64,000 nucleotides of DNA from Hymenobacter sp. 5317J-9 (GTDB lineage: Bacteria > Bacteroidota > Bacteroidia > Cytophagales > Hymenobacteraceae), in NCBI RefSeq assembly GCF_022921075.1, contig NZ_CP095050.1:3968001-4032000 (forward strand), given 5' to 3'. Positions 1-8,047 of the stretch are shown one piece after another. Numbering within the stretch: position 1 is the first letter of the stretch; the number at the start of each line of letters is the position of its first letter. Below the pieces are notes generated by a model. That model was given only the letters and a program-made list of their open reading frames with translations. It had not been told where the DNA came from and ran no database searches. Made by a program: the position numbers and the translations under genes.

Positions 1-1
1 G

Positions 2-550
2 GAAGGCGACGCCTGCAACCTGAGCGACCTGCCCGACCATTCCTTCGACCGGGTGGTGAGCATTTTCGGGGCCATGTTTGCGCCCAAGCCCTTCGACGTG
101 GCTAAGGAAATGGTGCGCGTGACCAAGCCGGGCGGCAAAATCGTGATGGGCAACTGGATTCCCGGCGACCCCACCCTGGTGGCGCAAATCCTGAAAATCA
201 GCTCGGCCTACACCCCGCCCCCACCCGAAGGTTTCATCAGCCCGATGACCTGGGGCATTGAGGCCAACGTGCTGGAACGCTTCGGCCAGGCCGGCATCCC
301 GCCGGAGCACATCGCCTGCGAGAAGGACACGTTCACCTTCGTGGCTCCTTTCGCGCCCAGCGAGTTTGTACGGCTGTTTAAGAACTTCTACGGCCCGACG
401 ATGAACGCCTTCGAGGCGGCCGAGCGCAACGGCAAAGCGGCCGAGCTGGAACGGGAGCTAACAGAACTGTTCGTCAGCCAGAACAAGGCCGCCTCGCCGG
501 ACAGCACGCTAATCCCAGCTGCCTACCTGCGCGTGACCGTGAGCTGCTAA
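2..550 (+). CDS. class I SAM-dependent methyltransferase, 5' end outside window
   Basis: Only the C-terminal part (about 183 residues) is in the window; the frame is open from base 2 and stops at 550. The segment DHSFDRVVSIFGAMF fits the post-motif-II/motif IV strand of class I methyltransferases, and KPGGKIVMGNW fits the following motif, as in UbiE/ArsM-like enzymes. It would transfer a methyl group from S-adenosylmethionine to a small molecule; the substrate cannot be read from this part. The GxGxG SAM-binding motif must lie upstream of the window. A methyltransferase call is fairly safe, the subfamily is not. Confidence 0.75.
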   Translation, partial: EGDACNLSDLPDHSFDRVVSIFGAMFAPKPFDVAKEMVRVTKPGGKIVMGNWIPGDPTLVAQILKISSAYTPPPPEGFISPMTWGIEANVLERFGQAGIPPEHIACEKDTFTFVAPFAPSEFVRLFKNFYGPTMNAFEAAERNGKAAELERELTELFVSQNKAASPDSTLIPAAYLRVTVSC

Positions 551-624
551 CACGCGGGGCAAGCACGGGCCTGCCGCCACGGCAGAGGGTTTGCAGAACA
601 GTATACCTACCAATGCAAGCGCCG

Positions 625-1005
625 CTATTTGCCGACGTAACCGCAGGTCCAGCGGTTGTCGGGGATGGTCGGAAAAACCAGAAAAAATTTATCGGGACGG
701 TCTATTTTTTCAGCCTTCCCTTTGTCGAAATATCCCCCGGCAAATAGCAGGTTGCCGTCCTTGTCGACGCTGAATTTTCCTTTGCTGGGTTTTTCAAAGC
801 CCGAGTAGAAATAGGTGCCGTCGGGGTTGATGGTGAACGAGCCCCGGGGGATGTACTCCACCATGCCGCCGCGGTATTTGCTGGCCGTGCAGCCGTATTT
901 GCCGTATTTGAGGGGCGCTTTGGGTGCAGCCTGCGCCCAGCTGCCAGCCGGGGCCAGCGTGAGAAATGCACTGCCAATGGTGGCGAGTAGTAGGCGTTTT
1001 TTCAT
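625..1005 (-). CDS. small secreted protein of unknown function
   Basis: A 126-residue protein with a clear signal peptide (MKKRLLLATIG, hydrophobic core, cleavage likely after SWAQA near residue 26). The mature part is about 100 residues, rich in Gly, Lys and aromatic residues, with two cysteines far apart (CTASKYRGG near residue 39, WTCGYVGK at the C-terminus) that could form a disulfide. Repeated short phrases (INPDGTYFYSG, SVDKDGNLLFAGG) suggest a small beta-structured domain exported to the periplasm or outside. I do not recognise a named family. It is monocistronic, convergent with the methyltransferase. Confidence 0.6.
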   Translation of the reverse strand: MKKRLLLATIGSAFLTLAPAGSWAQAAPKAPLKYGKYGCTASKYRGGMVEYIPRGSFTINPDGTYFYSGFEKPSKGKFSVDKDGNLLFAGGYFDKGKAEKIDRPDKFFLVFPTIPDNRWTCGYVGK

Positions 1006-1119
1006 CGCAAAGAAGCACTGATTGAGTGGTTGCAGGCGCTAATCAACTACAACTTCTACAAACTAAAAAGCGCGTCACTGCCCGCAGGTGAAAGCCCGGG
1101 TGAGAAACGTGACCAAAAC

Positions 1120-1159
1120 GCAGAAAGCCCCGCGGCCAATAGACCACGGGGCTTTCTGC
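1120..1159. terminator. hairpin terminator downstream of transketolase C-half
   Basis: A 13-bp stem (GCAGAAAGCCCCG and its complement) closes a 14-base loop just beyond the stop of the minus-strand gene at 1175. The stem ends in AAAG/CTTT, so either strand would give a short U-rich tail. Likely the 3' end of the transketolase C-half transcript. Confidence 0.6.
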
Positions 1160-1174
1160 AGAACCATTGCTTAC

Positions 1175-2131
1175 CTACTTCTTCCTCTTCATCACGGCTT
1201 CCACGGCGGCCACGATGGCGGCTTCGTTGAGGTGGTATTTCTCCATCAGCTGGTCGGGGGTGCCGCTTTCGCCGAAGCTGTCGTGCACGGCCACCATTTC
1301 CAGGGGCAGGGGCTCCTCGCGGGCCAGCAGCTGGGCGATGCTGTCGCCGAGGCCGCCGTTCATCTGGTGCTCTTCGGCCGTCACCACGCAGCGGGTTTTG
1401 CGGGCCGAGGCCAGGATGGCCTGCGCATCCAGCGGCTTGATGGTGTGGATGTTGATGATTTCGGCGTTGATGCCTTTTTCAGCCAGCAGCTTGCCGGCCA
1501 GCACGGCCTTCCACACGAGGTGACCGGTGGCGAAGATGCTCACATCGGTGCCTTCGTTCAGCATCCAGGCTTTGCCGATTTCAAACTTCTGGTCGGCGGG
1601 CGTGAAGTTGGGCACCACGGGGCGGCCGAAGCGCAGGTACACGGGGCCTTCGTGGTCGGCAATGGCGATGGTGGCGGCTTTGGTCTGGTTGTAGTCGCAG
1701 GGGTTGATGACGGTCATGCCGGGCAGCATTTTCATCATGCCCAGGTCTTCCAGAATCTGGTGGGTGGCGCCGTCTTCGCCCAGCGTGAGGCCGGCGTGGG
1801 AGGCGCAGATTTTCACGTTCTTGCCCGAGTAGGCAATGCTCTGGCGAATCTGGTCGTACACGCGGCCGGTGCTGAAGTTGGCGAAGGTGCCCGTGAAGGG
1901 GATTTTGCCGCCAATGGTCATGCCGGCGGCCACGCCCATCATGTTGGCCTCGGCGATGCCGACCTGGAAAAACCGGTCGGGGTTTTCCTTTTTGAAGGCG
2001 TCCATTTTGAGCGAGCCGGTGAGGTCGGCGCAGAGGGCTACCACGTTGGGATTGGTTTTGCCCAGCTCGGCCAGGCCCGCGCCGAAGCCGCTGCGGGTGT
2101 CTTTCGATTCGGTGTAGGGGAAGTCTTTCAT
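1175..2131 (-). CDS. transketolase, C-terminal subunit (split type)
   Basis: A 318-residue protein matching the pyrimidine-binding and C-terminal domains of transketolase. In order: a start typical of split subunits (KDTRSGFGAGLAEL), the conserved glutamate region VGIAEANMMGVAAGM near residue 80 that activates thiamine diphosphate, GEDGATHQ near residue 120, then the C-terminal domain. It should work with the N-terminal half encoded at 4234-5120 to move two-carbon ketol units between sugar phosphates in the pentose phosphate pathway. The halves are normally adjacent; here a VWA gene and a repeat-framed DUF559 gene lie between them. The call is secure. Confidence 0.93.
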   Translation of the reverse strand: MKDFPYTESKDTRSGFGAGLAELGKTNPNVVALCADLTGSLKMDAFKKENPDRFFQVGIAEANMMGVAAGMTIGGKIPFTGTFANFSTGRVYDQIRQSIAYSGKNVKICASHAGLTLGEDGATHQILEDLGMMKMLPGMTVINPCDYNQTKAATIAIADHEGPVYLRFGRPVVPNFTPADQKFEIGKAWMLNEGTDVSIFATGHLVWKAVLAGKLLAEKGINAEIINIHTIKPLDAQAILASARKTRCVVTAEEHQMNGGLGDSIAQLLAREEPLPLEMVAVHDSFGESGTPDQLMEKYHLNEAAIVAAVEAVMKRKK

Positions 2132-2161
2132 GGGGAGGTAAGGGAGGTTGAGACGGTTAAA

Positions 2162-2230
2162 CTCCCCTCCTTTTTTAAGGAGGGGACATTTTCACGAAGT
2201 GAAAATTGGGGTGGTTAAGCCGTTGAACGA
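2162..2230 (+). repeat. left inverted-repeat arm of DUF559 unit
   Basis: A 69-base arm containing two nested hairpins, starting just upstream of the transketolase C-half start codon (2131). It pairs over its whole length with 2642-2710. Sitting in the 5' region of that gene, it may affect its expression. Confidence 0.8.
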
Positions 2231-2244
2231 CTTACCCCAGAGAA

Positions 2245-2607
2245 TCAAGCAGTATGAAATTTATTTCTGATGGACTGCAACACGCTTTCCAGCGCAGACC
2301 AAATCAATTTATTCTCAAAGCGGATTACCTGAATACCGAGCGTATTGAGATAATGGGTGCGGGTGGTATCGTGAGCATTGCCGGCCACTGTGTAGTGGCC
2401 GGCGCCGTCAAGTTCCACGGCTAATCGTTCTTCGGGACAGTAGAAGTCCAGCACATAACTACCAACACTGTGCTGGCGGCGGAACTTGCGGCCGGCAAGT
2501 TGGCCGCCTTTCAAGGACTTCCACAACGTGGCTTCAGCCGGCGTAAGCGCACTGCGCAAGGTGCGCCGGTCATCTTTTTTCTGCGGAAGGTTGTGGTAGC
2601 TGTCCAT
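2245..2607 (-). CDS. DUF559 family (Vsr-like PD-(D/E)XK) nuclease-like protein
   Basis: 120 residues, the usual size of stand-alone DUF559 proteins. Family hallmarks run in order: LRSALTPAEATLWKSLKG near residue 16, GRKFRRQHSVGSYVLDFYCPEERLAVELDGAGH near 40-70 (the D...E.DG core of the Vsr-like nuclease fold), and LGIQVIRFENKLIW near 90. DUF559 proteins are predicted DNA endonucleases, with mobility or repair roles proposed but little experimental work. The gene is alone between 69-bp inverted repeats. The core acidic residues are intact, so it may be active. It might act on the flanking palindromes, in the way RAYT transposases act on REPs; that is inference. Confidence 0.85.
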   Translation of the reverse strand: MDSYHNLPQKKDDRRTLRSALTPAEATLWKSLKGGQLAGRKFRRQHSVGSYVLDFYCPEERLAVELDGAGHYTVAGNAHDTTRTHYLNTLGIQVIRFENKLIWSALESVLQSIRNKFHTA

Positions 2608-2641
2608 GATGGAGTGTTGTTCTTTTTTCTTCTAGGCGGGT

Positions 2642-2710
2642 CGTTCAACGACTTAACCACCCCAGTTTCAGCTTCGCTGAAACATCCCCTCCTTAAAAAA
2701 GGAGGGGAGC
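2642..2710 (-). repeat. right inverted-repeat arm of DUF559 unit
   Basis: Inverted partner of 2162-2230, same length, with compensatory changes in the inner hairpin. It ends 13 bases before the stop of the VWA gene at 2724. Confidence 0.8.
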
Positions 2711-2723
2711 TTGTCGTTCTGTT

Positions 2724-4232
2724 TCATTTTCCAAAAATGGCCACCGACGTCGTTTGCCCGCTGCGGATGGTGAAGTTGCGCACGTCGGTAAACTTGCTGG
2801 CGGTGCTGGTGGTGGTGCGGAACACCAGACGGTAAGCGCCCGGCTGCATGGGCAGGTTCACTTTGCTGCTGCCGCCGTAGGGCAGGTCATAAATCCAGGT
2901 CTGCGACTCGTCGTCGTTGAGCTGGTAGATGCTGCCGTAGCCTTTTAAGTCGGACGTGATGTTGAGCGTGCCCGGCGAGTCATAAGTGAACGTGTATTCC
3001 TGGCCTTGCTTGATGGTGATGCGGCGCACGGTGCGCGGCAAGGTCAGAGCCTCTACCTCGTAGTTGCCGGCCAGCAGCTTCTGGCGGGTGCCGAAGTTAC
3101 CGGCCGTGACGGTGGCGCCCGCCTGGCTGCGCACCAGCGCCCGCACGGTGCCGTAGGGGTTGGGCGTGAGCGGCGGGTTTTGCAGCCACAGCGTGCCCTG
3201 CGGTGTTTTGAAGGTGAAGACGTTGGCCTTACCAGGCTTAATGGGCAGGTTGGCCTGGCGCACGGGCGGCACCGTGTTTATCACCAAGTCGTAGCTCTGC
3301 AGGGCGTCGATGTCGAGCACATCGGGCTTACCCTGGGCGTCGCGGTAGTGCACGTAGTTGTACTCCGGCTGCTCGGTCACGTTGTTCACGAAGGTCATGT
3401 TCACGTTCGTTTCCACGGGGCGGCCGTTGGCGTCGGTCAGGTTGACGGAGACGGTAGTTTTGCTCAGCGTTTGGGCAATGACGTCGTCCATCACCGTGCG
3501 GAAGGTTTTCACCTCAGCGGCGTTGTAGTACTGGCCCAGGCATTCGAGCTGCTTGCCAAAATCCCGCTCGGCCCCGATGCCGATGACAAAGGGCTTGAGG
3601 AACACGTGCTTGCGCTGCAAGGCAATGGAAGCCGCGCAGGGGTCGCGGTTACACGATTCGAGGCCGTCGGTAATAAGCAACAACACGTTGCGCGACGACT
3701 TATCCGTCGGAAAGTCGTTGGCCGACTGCTCCAGCGAGTACGTGATGGGCGTGTTGCCCTGCGCCTTCAGCGTGGTTAGCTTGTCCTTGATAGCCTTGGC
3801 GTTGCGCGGCGCAAACGGCACTTCCAGCTTGGAGTCCTGGCAGTTTTTGTCGGCGTTCGGAAACTGATGGCCGTACACGCGCAGGCCCAACTCCAGGTTG
3901 GGGTAGGCGTTGAGCGAGTCGACCATTTTACTCAGCATGCGTTTGGCCACGGCCCAGCGCGGCTGGCCTTCCCAGGGCGCCATCATCGAACCCGAAGCAT
4001 CGAGCAGGAAAAGAATGCGCGTGACTTTGGGCTTCTCGGGCGCAGCGTTTTGGGCGTGGGCGGTGAAGCTCAGAAGAAGCAACAGTACCGTCCAGACGCG
4101 ACGCCTCACCCCCGGCCCCTCTCCCCAGGGAGAGGGGAGCCGCACGATTTCCGTCAGGAGCATAACCGGTGCCCCCTCTCCTGTTGGAGAGGGGGTCAGG
4201 GGGTGAGGCGCCACGTCCGAACGGTACCACAT
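2724..4232 (-). CDS. secreted VWA-domain protein with a repeat inserted in its 5' end
   Basis: About 502 residues if started at the ATG at 4232, one base after the transketolase N-half stop (TAA-T-ATG), which suggests translational coupling. Codons 8-42 are read through a 110-bp palindromic repeat (4102-4212), giving a proline/glycine-rich stretch before the real-looking signal peptide (RRRVWTVLLLLLSFTAHAQ). An in-frame GTG at 4109 would start directly before that signal peptide. Next comes a von Willebrand A domain with the MIDAS motif DASGS near residue 80 of the long form. The C-terminal half is beta-rich and unassigned. Probably a periplasmic or surface protein binding a partner through a metal-dependent site. 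Confidence 0.8.
   Translation of the reverse strand: MWYRSDVAPHPLTPSPTGEGAPVMLLTEIVRLPSPWGEGPGVRRRVWTVLLLLLSFTAHAQNAAPEKPKVTRILFLLDASGSMMAPWEGQPRWAVAKRMLSKMVDSLNAYPNLELGLRVYGHQFPNADKNCQDSKLEVPFAPRNAKAIKDKLTTLKAQGNTPITYSLEQSANDFPTDKSSRNVLLLITDGLESCNRDPCAASIALQRKHVFLKPFVIGIGAERDFGKQLECLGQYYNAAEVKTFRTVMDDVIAQTLSKTTVSVNLTDANGRPVETNVNMTFVNNVTEQPEYNYVHYRDAQGKPDVLDIDALQSYDLVINTVPPVRQANLPIKPGKANVFTFKTPQGTLWLQNPPLTPNPYGTVRALVRSQAGATVTAGNFGTRQKLLAGNYEVEALTLPRTVRRITIKQGQEYTFTYDSPGTLNITSDLKGYGSIYQLNDDESQTWIYDLPYGGSSKVNLPMQPGAYRLVFRTTTSTASKFTDVRNFTIRSGQTTSVAIFGK
4102..4212. repeat. 110-bp palindromic repeat within VWA gene 5' end
   Basis: Outer arms GCCTCACCCCC and GGGGGTGAGGC face each other. Each inner side has a second palindrome made of CCCCTCTCC/GGAGAGGGG. 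The whole reads as two hairpins back to back, the same layout as the arms of the DUF559 unit nearby. It is in frame with the VWA protein without a stop codon. Confidence 0.75.
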
Positions 4233-4233
4233 A

Positions 4234-5120
4234 TTAGTAGTCGCCTTCGGTGCCCACTTTCAGCTGGTCGAGGGCTTCGGCCAGCTGCTTGTCGTTCGGG
4301 GCCACGCCGTGCCACTTGTGGCCGTCCATCATGAAATCGACGCCGAAGCCCATTTTCGTGTCCATGATGAACATGATGGGGCGGGCTTTGCCGGTGGCGG
4401 CCACGCAGTTTTCCAGCGTGGGCAGCAAGGCGTCGAAGTGGTTGCCGTCGCCTTCAATCACGTGCCAGCCAAAGGCTTCAAACTTGCGGCGCAGGTCGCC
4501 CAGGCCCCCGATTTCGTCGGTCGAACCGTCAATCTGCTGGCCGTTGCGGTCCACGATGGCAATCAGGTTGTCGATTTTGTGGTGAGCAGCGTACATGGCC
4601 GCTTCCCAGTTCTGGCCTTCTTCCAGTTCGCCGTCGCCCATCAGCACAAACACGCGCTGCTTGTCGCCGTTCAGCTTTTTGGCCTGGGCGGCGCCGCAGG
4701 CCACGCTCAGGCCCTGGCCCAGCGAGCCCGAAGCTACCCGGATGCCGGGCAGGCCTTCGTGGGTGGTGGGTGGCCCTGCAGGCGCGAGTCGAGCTTGCGG
4801 AAGGTGCTCAGCTCGCTCACCGGGAAATAGCCCGAGCGCGCCAGGCACGAATACATGGTGGCCGAGGTGTGGCCGTTGGACAGGAAAAACAGGTCCTGGT
4901 CCTTGCCGTCCATGTCGAAGGGCTCGGGGTGGTGCTTCATCACCTTGAAGTAGAGCGCCACCAGCAAATCGGTGATGCCGAGCGAGCCGCCGGGGTGGCC
5001 CGAGTTCACGGCGTGCACCATGCGCACGATGTCGCGGCGCACCTGGGTGGCTATTTCCTTGAGCTCCTCGATGGATTTTTCGGGTTTTTCGACGGTTTTG
5101 GCGGTGGTGGTATCGGCCAT
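4234..5120 (-). pseudogene. transketolase, N-terminal subunit, interrupted by a 1-base frameshift
   Basis: The start MADTTTAK at 5120 leads into the thiamine-diphosphate-binding half of transketolase: RRDIVRMVHAVNSGHPGGSLG, FFLSNGHTSA, then the frame breaks near 4768-4771. Up to that point the protein reads SRLQGHP; the expected continuation TTHEGLPGIRVASGSLGQGL is present in the next frame. One C is missing from a run (GGCCACCC instead of GGCCACCCC), so a homopolymer deletion explains it fully. The rest, including VLMGDGELEEGQNWEAAMYA (GDG cofactor motif), is intact to the stop at 4234. Because the rest is undamaged and the enzyme is central, an assembly error is more likely than real decay. 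Confidence 0.88.
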
Positions 5121-5278
5121 GAGTATGGAGAAAATGGAGTTCAGTGGGGTAAAGGTAGTGAACGGTATAATGGCCGGACGGCCGCGTTTCACGGCTTGCC
5201 TATTGCAATCGGTCCCGATAGAAGCCTTAAGAAAGTCACTTACGGGCTCGTGGTAAGCGCCAGCGAAGCGGTAGCACC

Positions 5279-5725
5279 TTACAGCAGCTGCGCCGTGTGC
5301 TCCTTGGTATCTACCTTCTTGATAACCTTCTCAATTACGCCATTTTCGTCAATCAGAAACGTGGTGCGCACGGTACCCATGTATGTTTTGCCGTAATTTT
5401 TCTTTTCCTGCCACACGCCGTAGTCCTGCACAATTTTCTTCTCCGTATCGACCAGCAGCGGGAAGGGCAGGTCGTACTTGAGGGCGAATTTCTTGTGGGC
5501 GGCCTCGCCGTCGATGCTCACGCCGATGACCTGAATGTTCTGGGCTTCGAGCTCTTCCTGGTGGTCGCGCAGGTTGCAGGCCTGGGCGGTGCAGCCGGGC
5601 GTGTCATCTTTGGGATAGAAATAGAGGGCCACTTTCTGGCCGCGGTAATCGTGCAGGCTGACGGTGTTGCCGTCCTGGTCCTGGGCGGTGAAATCGGGAG
5701 CGGGTTGGCCGGGTTCGAGGGGCAT
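5279..5725 (-). CDS. bcp: thiol peroxidase of the BCP/PrxQ family
   Basis: 148 residues from the ATG at 5725; a longer frame (MTAAQFLNLYPQPK) begins inside the adjacent repeat and is less likely. The AhpC/TSA thioredoxin fold starts LEPGQPAPDFTAQDQDG. The motif DDTPGCTAQACNLRD carries the peroxidatic Cys in the PxxxTxxC context and a second Cys five residues on, matching E. coli BCP Cys45/Cys50, so an atypical two-Cys peroxidase. It reduces hydrogen peroxide and alkyl hydroperoxides using thioredoxin, in the cytoplasm. The C-terminus (VDTKEHTAQLL) is typical. Monocistronic, followed upstream by a hairpin repeat. Confidence 0.92.
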   Translation of the reverse strand: MPLEPGQPAPDFTAQDQDGNTVSLHDYRGQKVALYFYPKDDTPGCTAQACNLRDHQEELEAQNIQVIGVSIDGEAAHKKFALKYDLPFPLLVDTEKKIVQDYGVWQEKKNYGKTYMGTVRTTFLIDENGVIEKVIKKVDTKEHTAQLL

Positions 5726-5761
5726 TTTGGGTTGGGGGTATAGGTTTAGGAATTGCGCGGC

Positions 5762-5861
5762 CGTCATGCAGAGCGCAGCGAAGCATCTTTACCGCGCAAG
5801 TAATCCATTTCGCAGGGATTTAGTTACGCGGTAAAGATGCTTCGCTGCGCTCTGCATGACG
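5762..5861. repeat. family-1 hairpin repeat (GTCATGCAGAGCGCAGCGAA type)
   Basis: Two inverted arms of about 35 bases (starting CGTCATGCAGAGCGCAGCG) surround a 30-base centre. The same arm family recurs at 7926, 18222, 29471 and 30722, always between genes. On RNA it would form one long stem. Confidence 0.85.
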
Positions 5862-5900
5862 TTCCATTAACTCATCTCCCTCCCCCCATACCCTCCTGCC

Positions 5901-7931
5901 CTACAAGCTCAGCGGAATCACTCGCTCGTTGCCGGCCTGGTCGGTGAGGCGCAGCTCGGCGGGGCCATGCAGGCGCGGGCCCAAGGTGTCGGAAGCCACG
6001 GTGAAGAGCAGGGCCTTCTTGTGCTCGTAGCGCAGCATCCGGAACTTGCCGCCGATGAGCAAACGGTAGCTGGCCAGGCCCGACATGTCGTCGCCCACCG
6101 AAAACGAGAGCTGCCCGCCCGCGCGCCCAATCAGGCTGCCGCGCGGCGCAGTGGTGTCGCGCAGAATGCGGTAAGAGGCAAACTGACGGATTTGGGCCGT
6201 AATCTGGCCCCGGTCGTCCCATTTGCCGCCCACGTAGGCCTTGCCGCCTTTGGCCGTGGCCGCGTAGATAGCCGTGCGCGCCGGGTCGGCGGGCGGGGTG
6301 GCGGGCTTGAGGGTGAGGGTAGCCGTGTGGTAGAGGGGCTGCAGCGGCGAGCCCACCGTCCAGAAGCCGCTGCCGGTGGGCTCGGGCTTGAAGGACGTGC
6401 TCAGGTAAAGGTTGCCAAACAGCGTTTCGGGGCCGAACACGAGGGTGAGGGCATTGGTGGCGTAGCTGGTTTCCTTGCCCGCCGGAATCATCACCTGGCG
6501 GTCGAATTTCTTGGTAATGTTGCCGAAGCGAATGGAATCGGGCAGGCCGGCGCGCAGGTCGTAGAGGTACACGTTTTCGCTGTTCTGCGTGTAGCTGGGC
6601 CGGATTTCGAGGCGGCGGTTGCCGCGCAGCAACGTCAGGTTGGCGGCCACGGAATCGGCGCTGGGGTCGGCCACCACGGCCTTCAGCAGGTTGCGCGTCA
6701 CTTCAAAGCGCAGGGCCGTTTTCTTCACGGCTGCCGAGCGAGTTTTGAAGTATTCGGGCTGCTCGCCGCGCACTACCAGATGCACGGGCGTCTGGTTGTT
6801 GTAGGAGTCAGCCAGCGTGATGTCGATGTTGTAGAGCTTGCCAGCTTCTACGTTCAGGCGGCCCTTGCTGGGGCCGGTGGTGTACATGGCCAGGTCGTTG
6901 CCGTCGTCCACCCACAGCTTTTGCAGGGTGCGGCCCTGGGTGTTTTGGTATAGGAAATCGACGAAGTTGCCCACCTGCCGCGTGCCCGTCGGGAAGGGCA
7001 CGGCGTCGATGTTGTGCTCGTAGAAGGGCTGCCCGTTCACCGTCATGGTCACGCGCTGAATGCCGTTCTTGTTCCAGGCATTGTCGAACCTATCGAAGCC
7101 CTGCACCAGCAGCCCCACCGTGCCAAAGGCGCTGATGGTATCGGCCCAGGTGGTGGCCACGCCGGGCCCAGGCAGCACTTTGGGCACAAACACGGCCTTG
7201 GCAAACACCTTCTTCACCCGCGCCTCAATGCCCAGCGGCTCCAGCGCAAAGGCTTGGAGCTGAGGCGCCACGTGGTCCTGAATTTCGGGGAAGCCGCCCC
7301 ACTGCAAGGGGTTATATTGCCGGTCCTGGGCGTCGCGCACTTCCCAGTGCAGGTGCGGGCCCGCCGAGCCGCCCGTGTTGCCGCTCAGGGCCACCAGCTC
7401 GCCCCGCTTCACGGGGTATTTGTCCTTTTCAAAAAAGGCTTCCAGCTCGTAGCTCTGCTTATCATATTGGCGGCGCAGCAGCTCAGCCGCAAAGGCGCCC
7501 TTAAACTCATTCAGGTGCCCGTACACGGTGGTCGTGCCATTTGGGTGCGTGATGTAGAGCACGTTGCCGTAGCCAAACGACGACTGTTTCAGGCGCGACA
7601 CGTAGCCATCGGCGGCGGCGTACACGGGCTGGTTCACCCCGCCGCCGGTCTTGATGTCGAGGCCGCCGTGGAAGTGGTTGGGCCGCAGCTCGCCCATGCT
7701 GCCGGCCAAAAAATTGGGCTTGCCCGGCGCAATGGGAAACATAAAATAGCCCGGCGCCACGGTGGGCCGGCCGGCTTTCAGCAGTTCGCTCACGGTGCTG
7801 CGGCTACGCTCGGCGGTGTCGGCTTCCTGCCCTCCTACCCGGCCGGCCATGCCAGCCGCAAGGGCCAGCGCCACACCGGTTATCAACTTCGCTTTATTCT
7901 TCAACTTGTAATCTATCAAAAAGGCCGTCAT
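5901..7931 (-). CDS. M23-family (LytM-like) metallopeptidase, secreted
   Basis: 676 residues from the ATG at 7931, which lies inside the neighbouring repeat; a TTG about 24 bases further in would start right at the signal peptide (LKNKAKLITGVALALAAG). The N-terminal third holds the peptidase domain: NHFHGGLDIKTGGG supplies the first zinc ligands (HxxxD type) and GPHLHWEVRD the HxH motif. The rest is a long beta-rich region, partly Ig-like, ending with MSGLASYRLLIGGKFRML. M23 peptidases cut peptidoglycan cross-links or glycine-rich peptides in the envelope. All catalytic residues are seen, so it is likely active. It stands alone between two hairpin repeats. Confidence 0.9.
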   Translation of the reverse strand: MTAFLIDYKLKNKAKLITGVALALAAGMAGRVGGQEADTAERSRSTVSELLKAGRPTVAPGYFMFPIAPGKPNFLAGSMGELRPNHFHGGLDIKTGGGVNQPVYAAADGYVSRLKQSSFGYGNVLYITHPNGTTTVYGHLNEFKGAFAAELLRRQYDKQSYELEAFFEKDKYPVKRGELVALSGNTGGSAGPHLHWEVRDAQDRQYNPLQWGGFPEIQDHVAPQLQAFALEPLGIEARVKKVFAKAVFVPKVLPGPGVATTWADTISAFGTVGLLVQGFDRFDNAWNKNGIQRVTMTVNGQPFYEHNIDAVPFPTGTRQVGNFVDFLYQNTQGRTLQKLWVDDGNDLAMYTTGPSKGRLNVEAGKLYNIDITLADSYNNQTPVHLVVRGEQPEYFKTRSAAVKKTALRFEVTRNLLKAVVADPSADSVAANLTLLRGNRRLEIRPSYTQNSENVYLYDLRAGLPDSIRFGNITKKFDRQVMIPAGKETSYATNALTLVFGPETLFGNLYLSTSFKPEPTGSGFWTVGSPLQPLYHTATLTLKPATPPADPARTAIYAATAKGGKAYVGGKWDDRGQITAQIRQFASYRILRDTTAPRGSLIGRAGGQLSFSVGDDMSGLASYRLLIGGKFRMLRYEHKKALLFTVASDTLGPRLHGPAELRLTDQAGNERVIPLSL

Positions 7932-8021
7932 GCAGAGCGCAGCGCAGCATCTTGCTTGCCGCAAGTAATTAATACTGCCTCAACGAAGCGGTAAAGATGC
8001 TTCGCTGCGCTCTGCATAACG
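7926..8021. repeat. family-1 hairpin repeat
   Basis: Inverted arms of the same family as 5762-5861 (CCGTCATGCAGAGCGCAGCG left, CGCTGCGCTCTGCATAACG right). It overlaps the ATG used for the M23 peptidase, so the repeat either supplies that start codon or the true start lies further in. Confidence 0.85.
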
Positions 8022-8047
8022 TTCTGTTTATTCAATCAAAAACGCCC

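Larger units (their letters stand above)
2162..2710. mobile_element. MITE-like unit: DUF559 gene framed by 69-bp inverted repeats
   Basis: Arms at 2162-2230 and 2642-2710 are inverted copies of equal length (69 bases) with few differences. Each arm carries its own palindromes: CCCCTCCTT/AAGGAGGGG, then a second hairpin around GAA. The arms differ mainly in the second hairpin, and the changes are compensatory: stem TTTTCAC/GTGAAAA in the left arm, GTTTCAGC/GCTGAAAC in the right arm read inverted. Hairpin structure is therefore conserved rather than sequence. Only the DUF559 gene lies between. Mobility is inferred; no target duplication was identified. Confidence 0.65.

Noticed and set aside
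3006..3779. 257-codon plus frame
   Set aside because: Antisense to the VWA gene with shadow composition.
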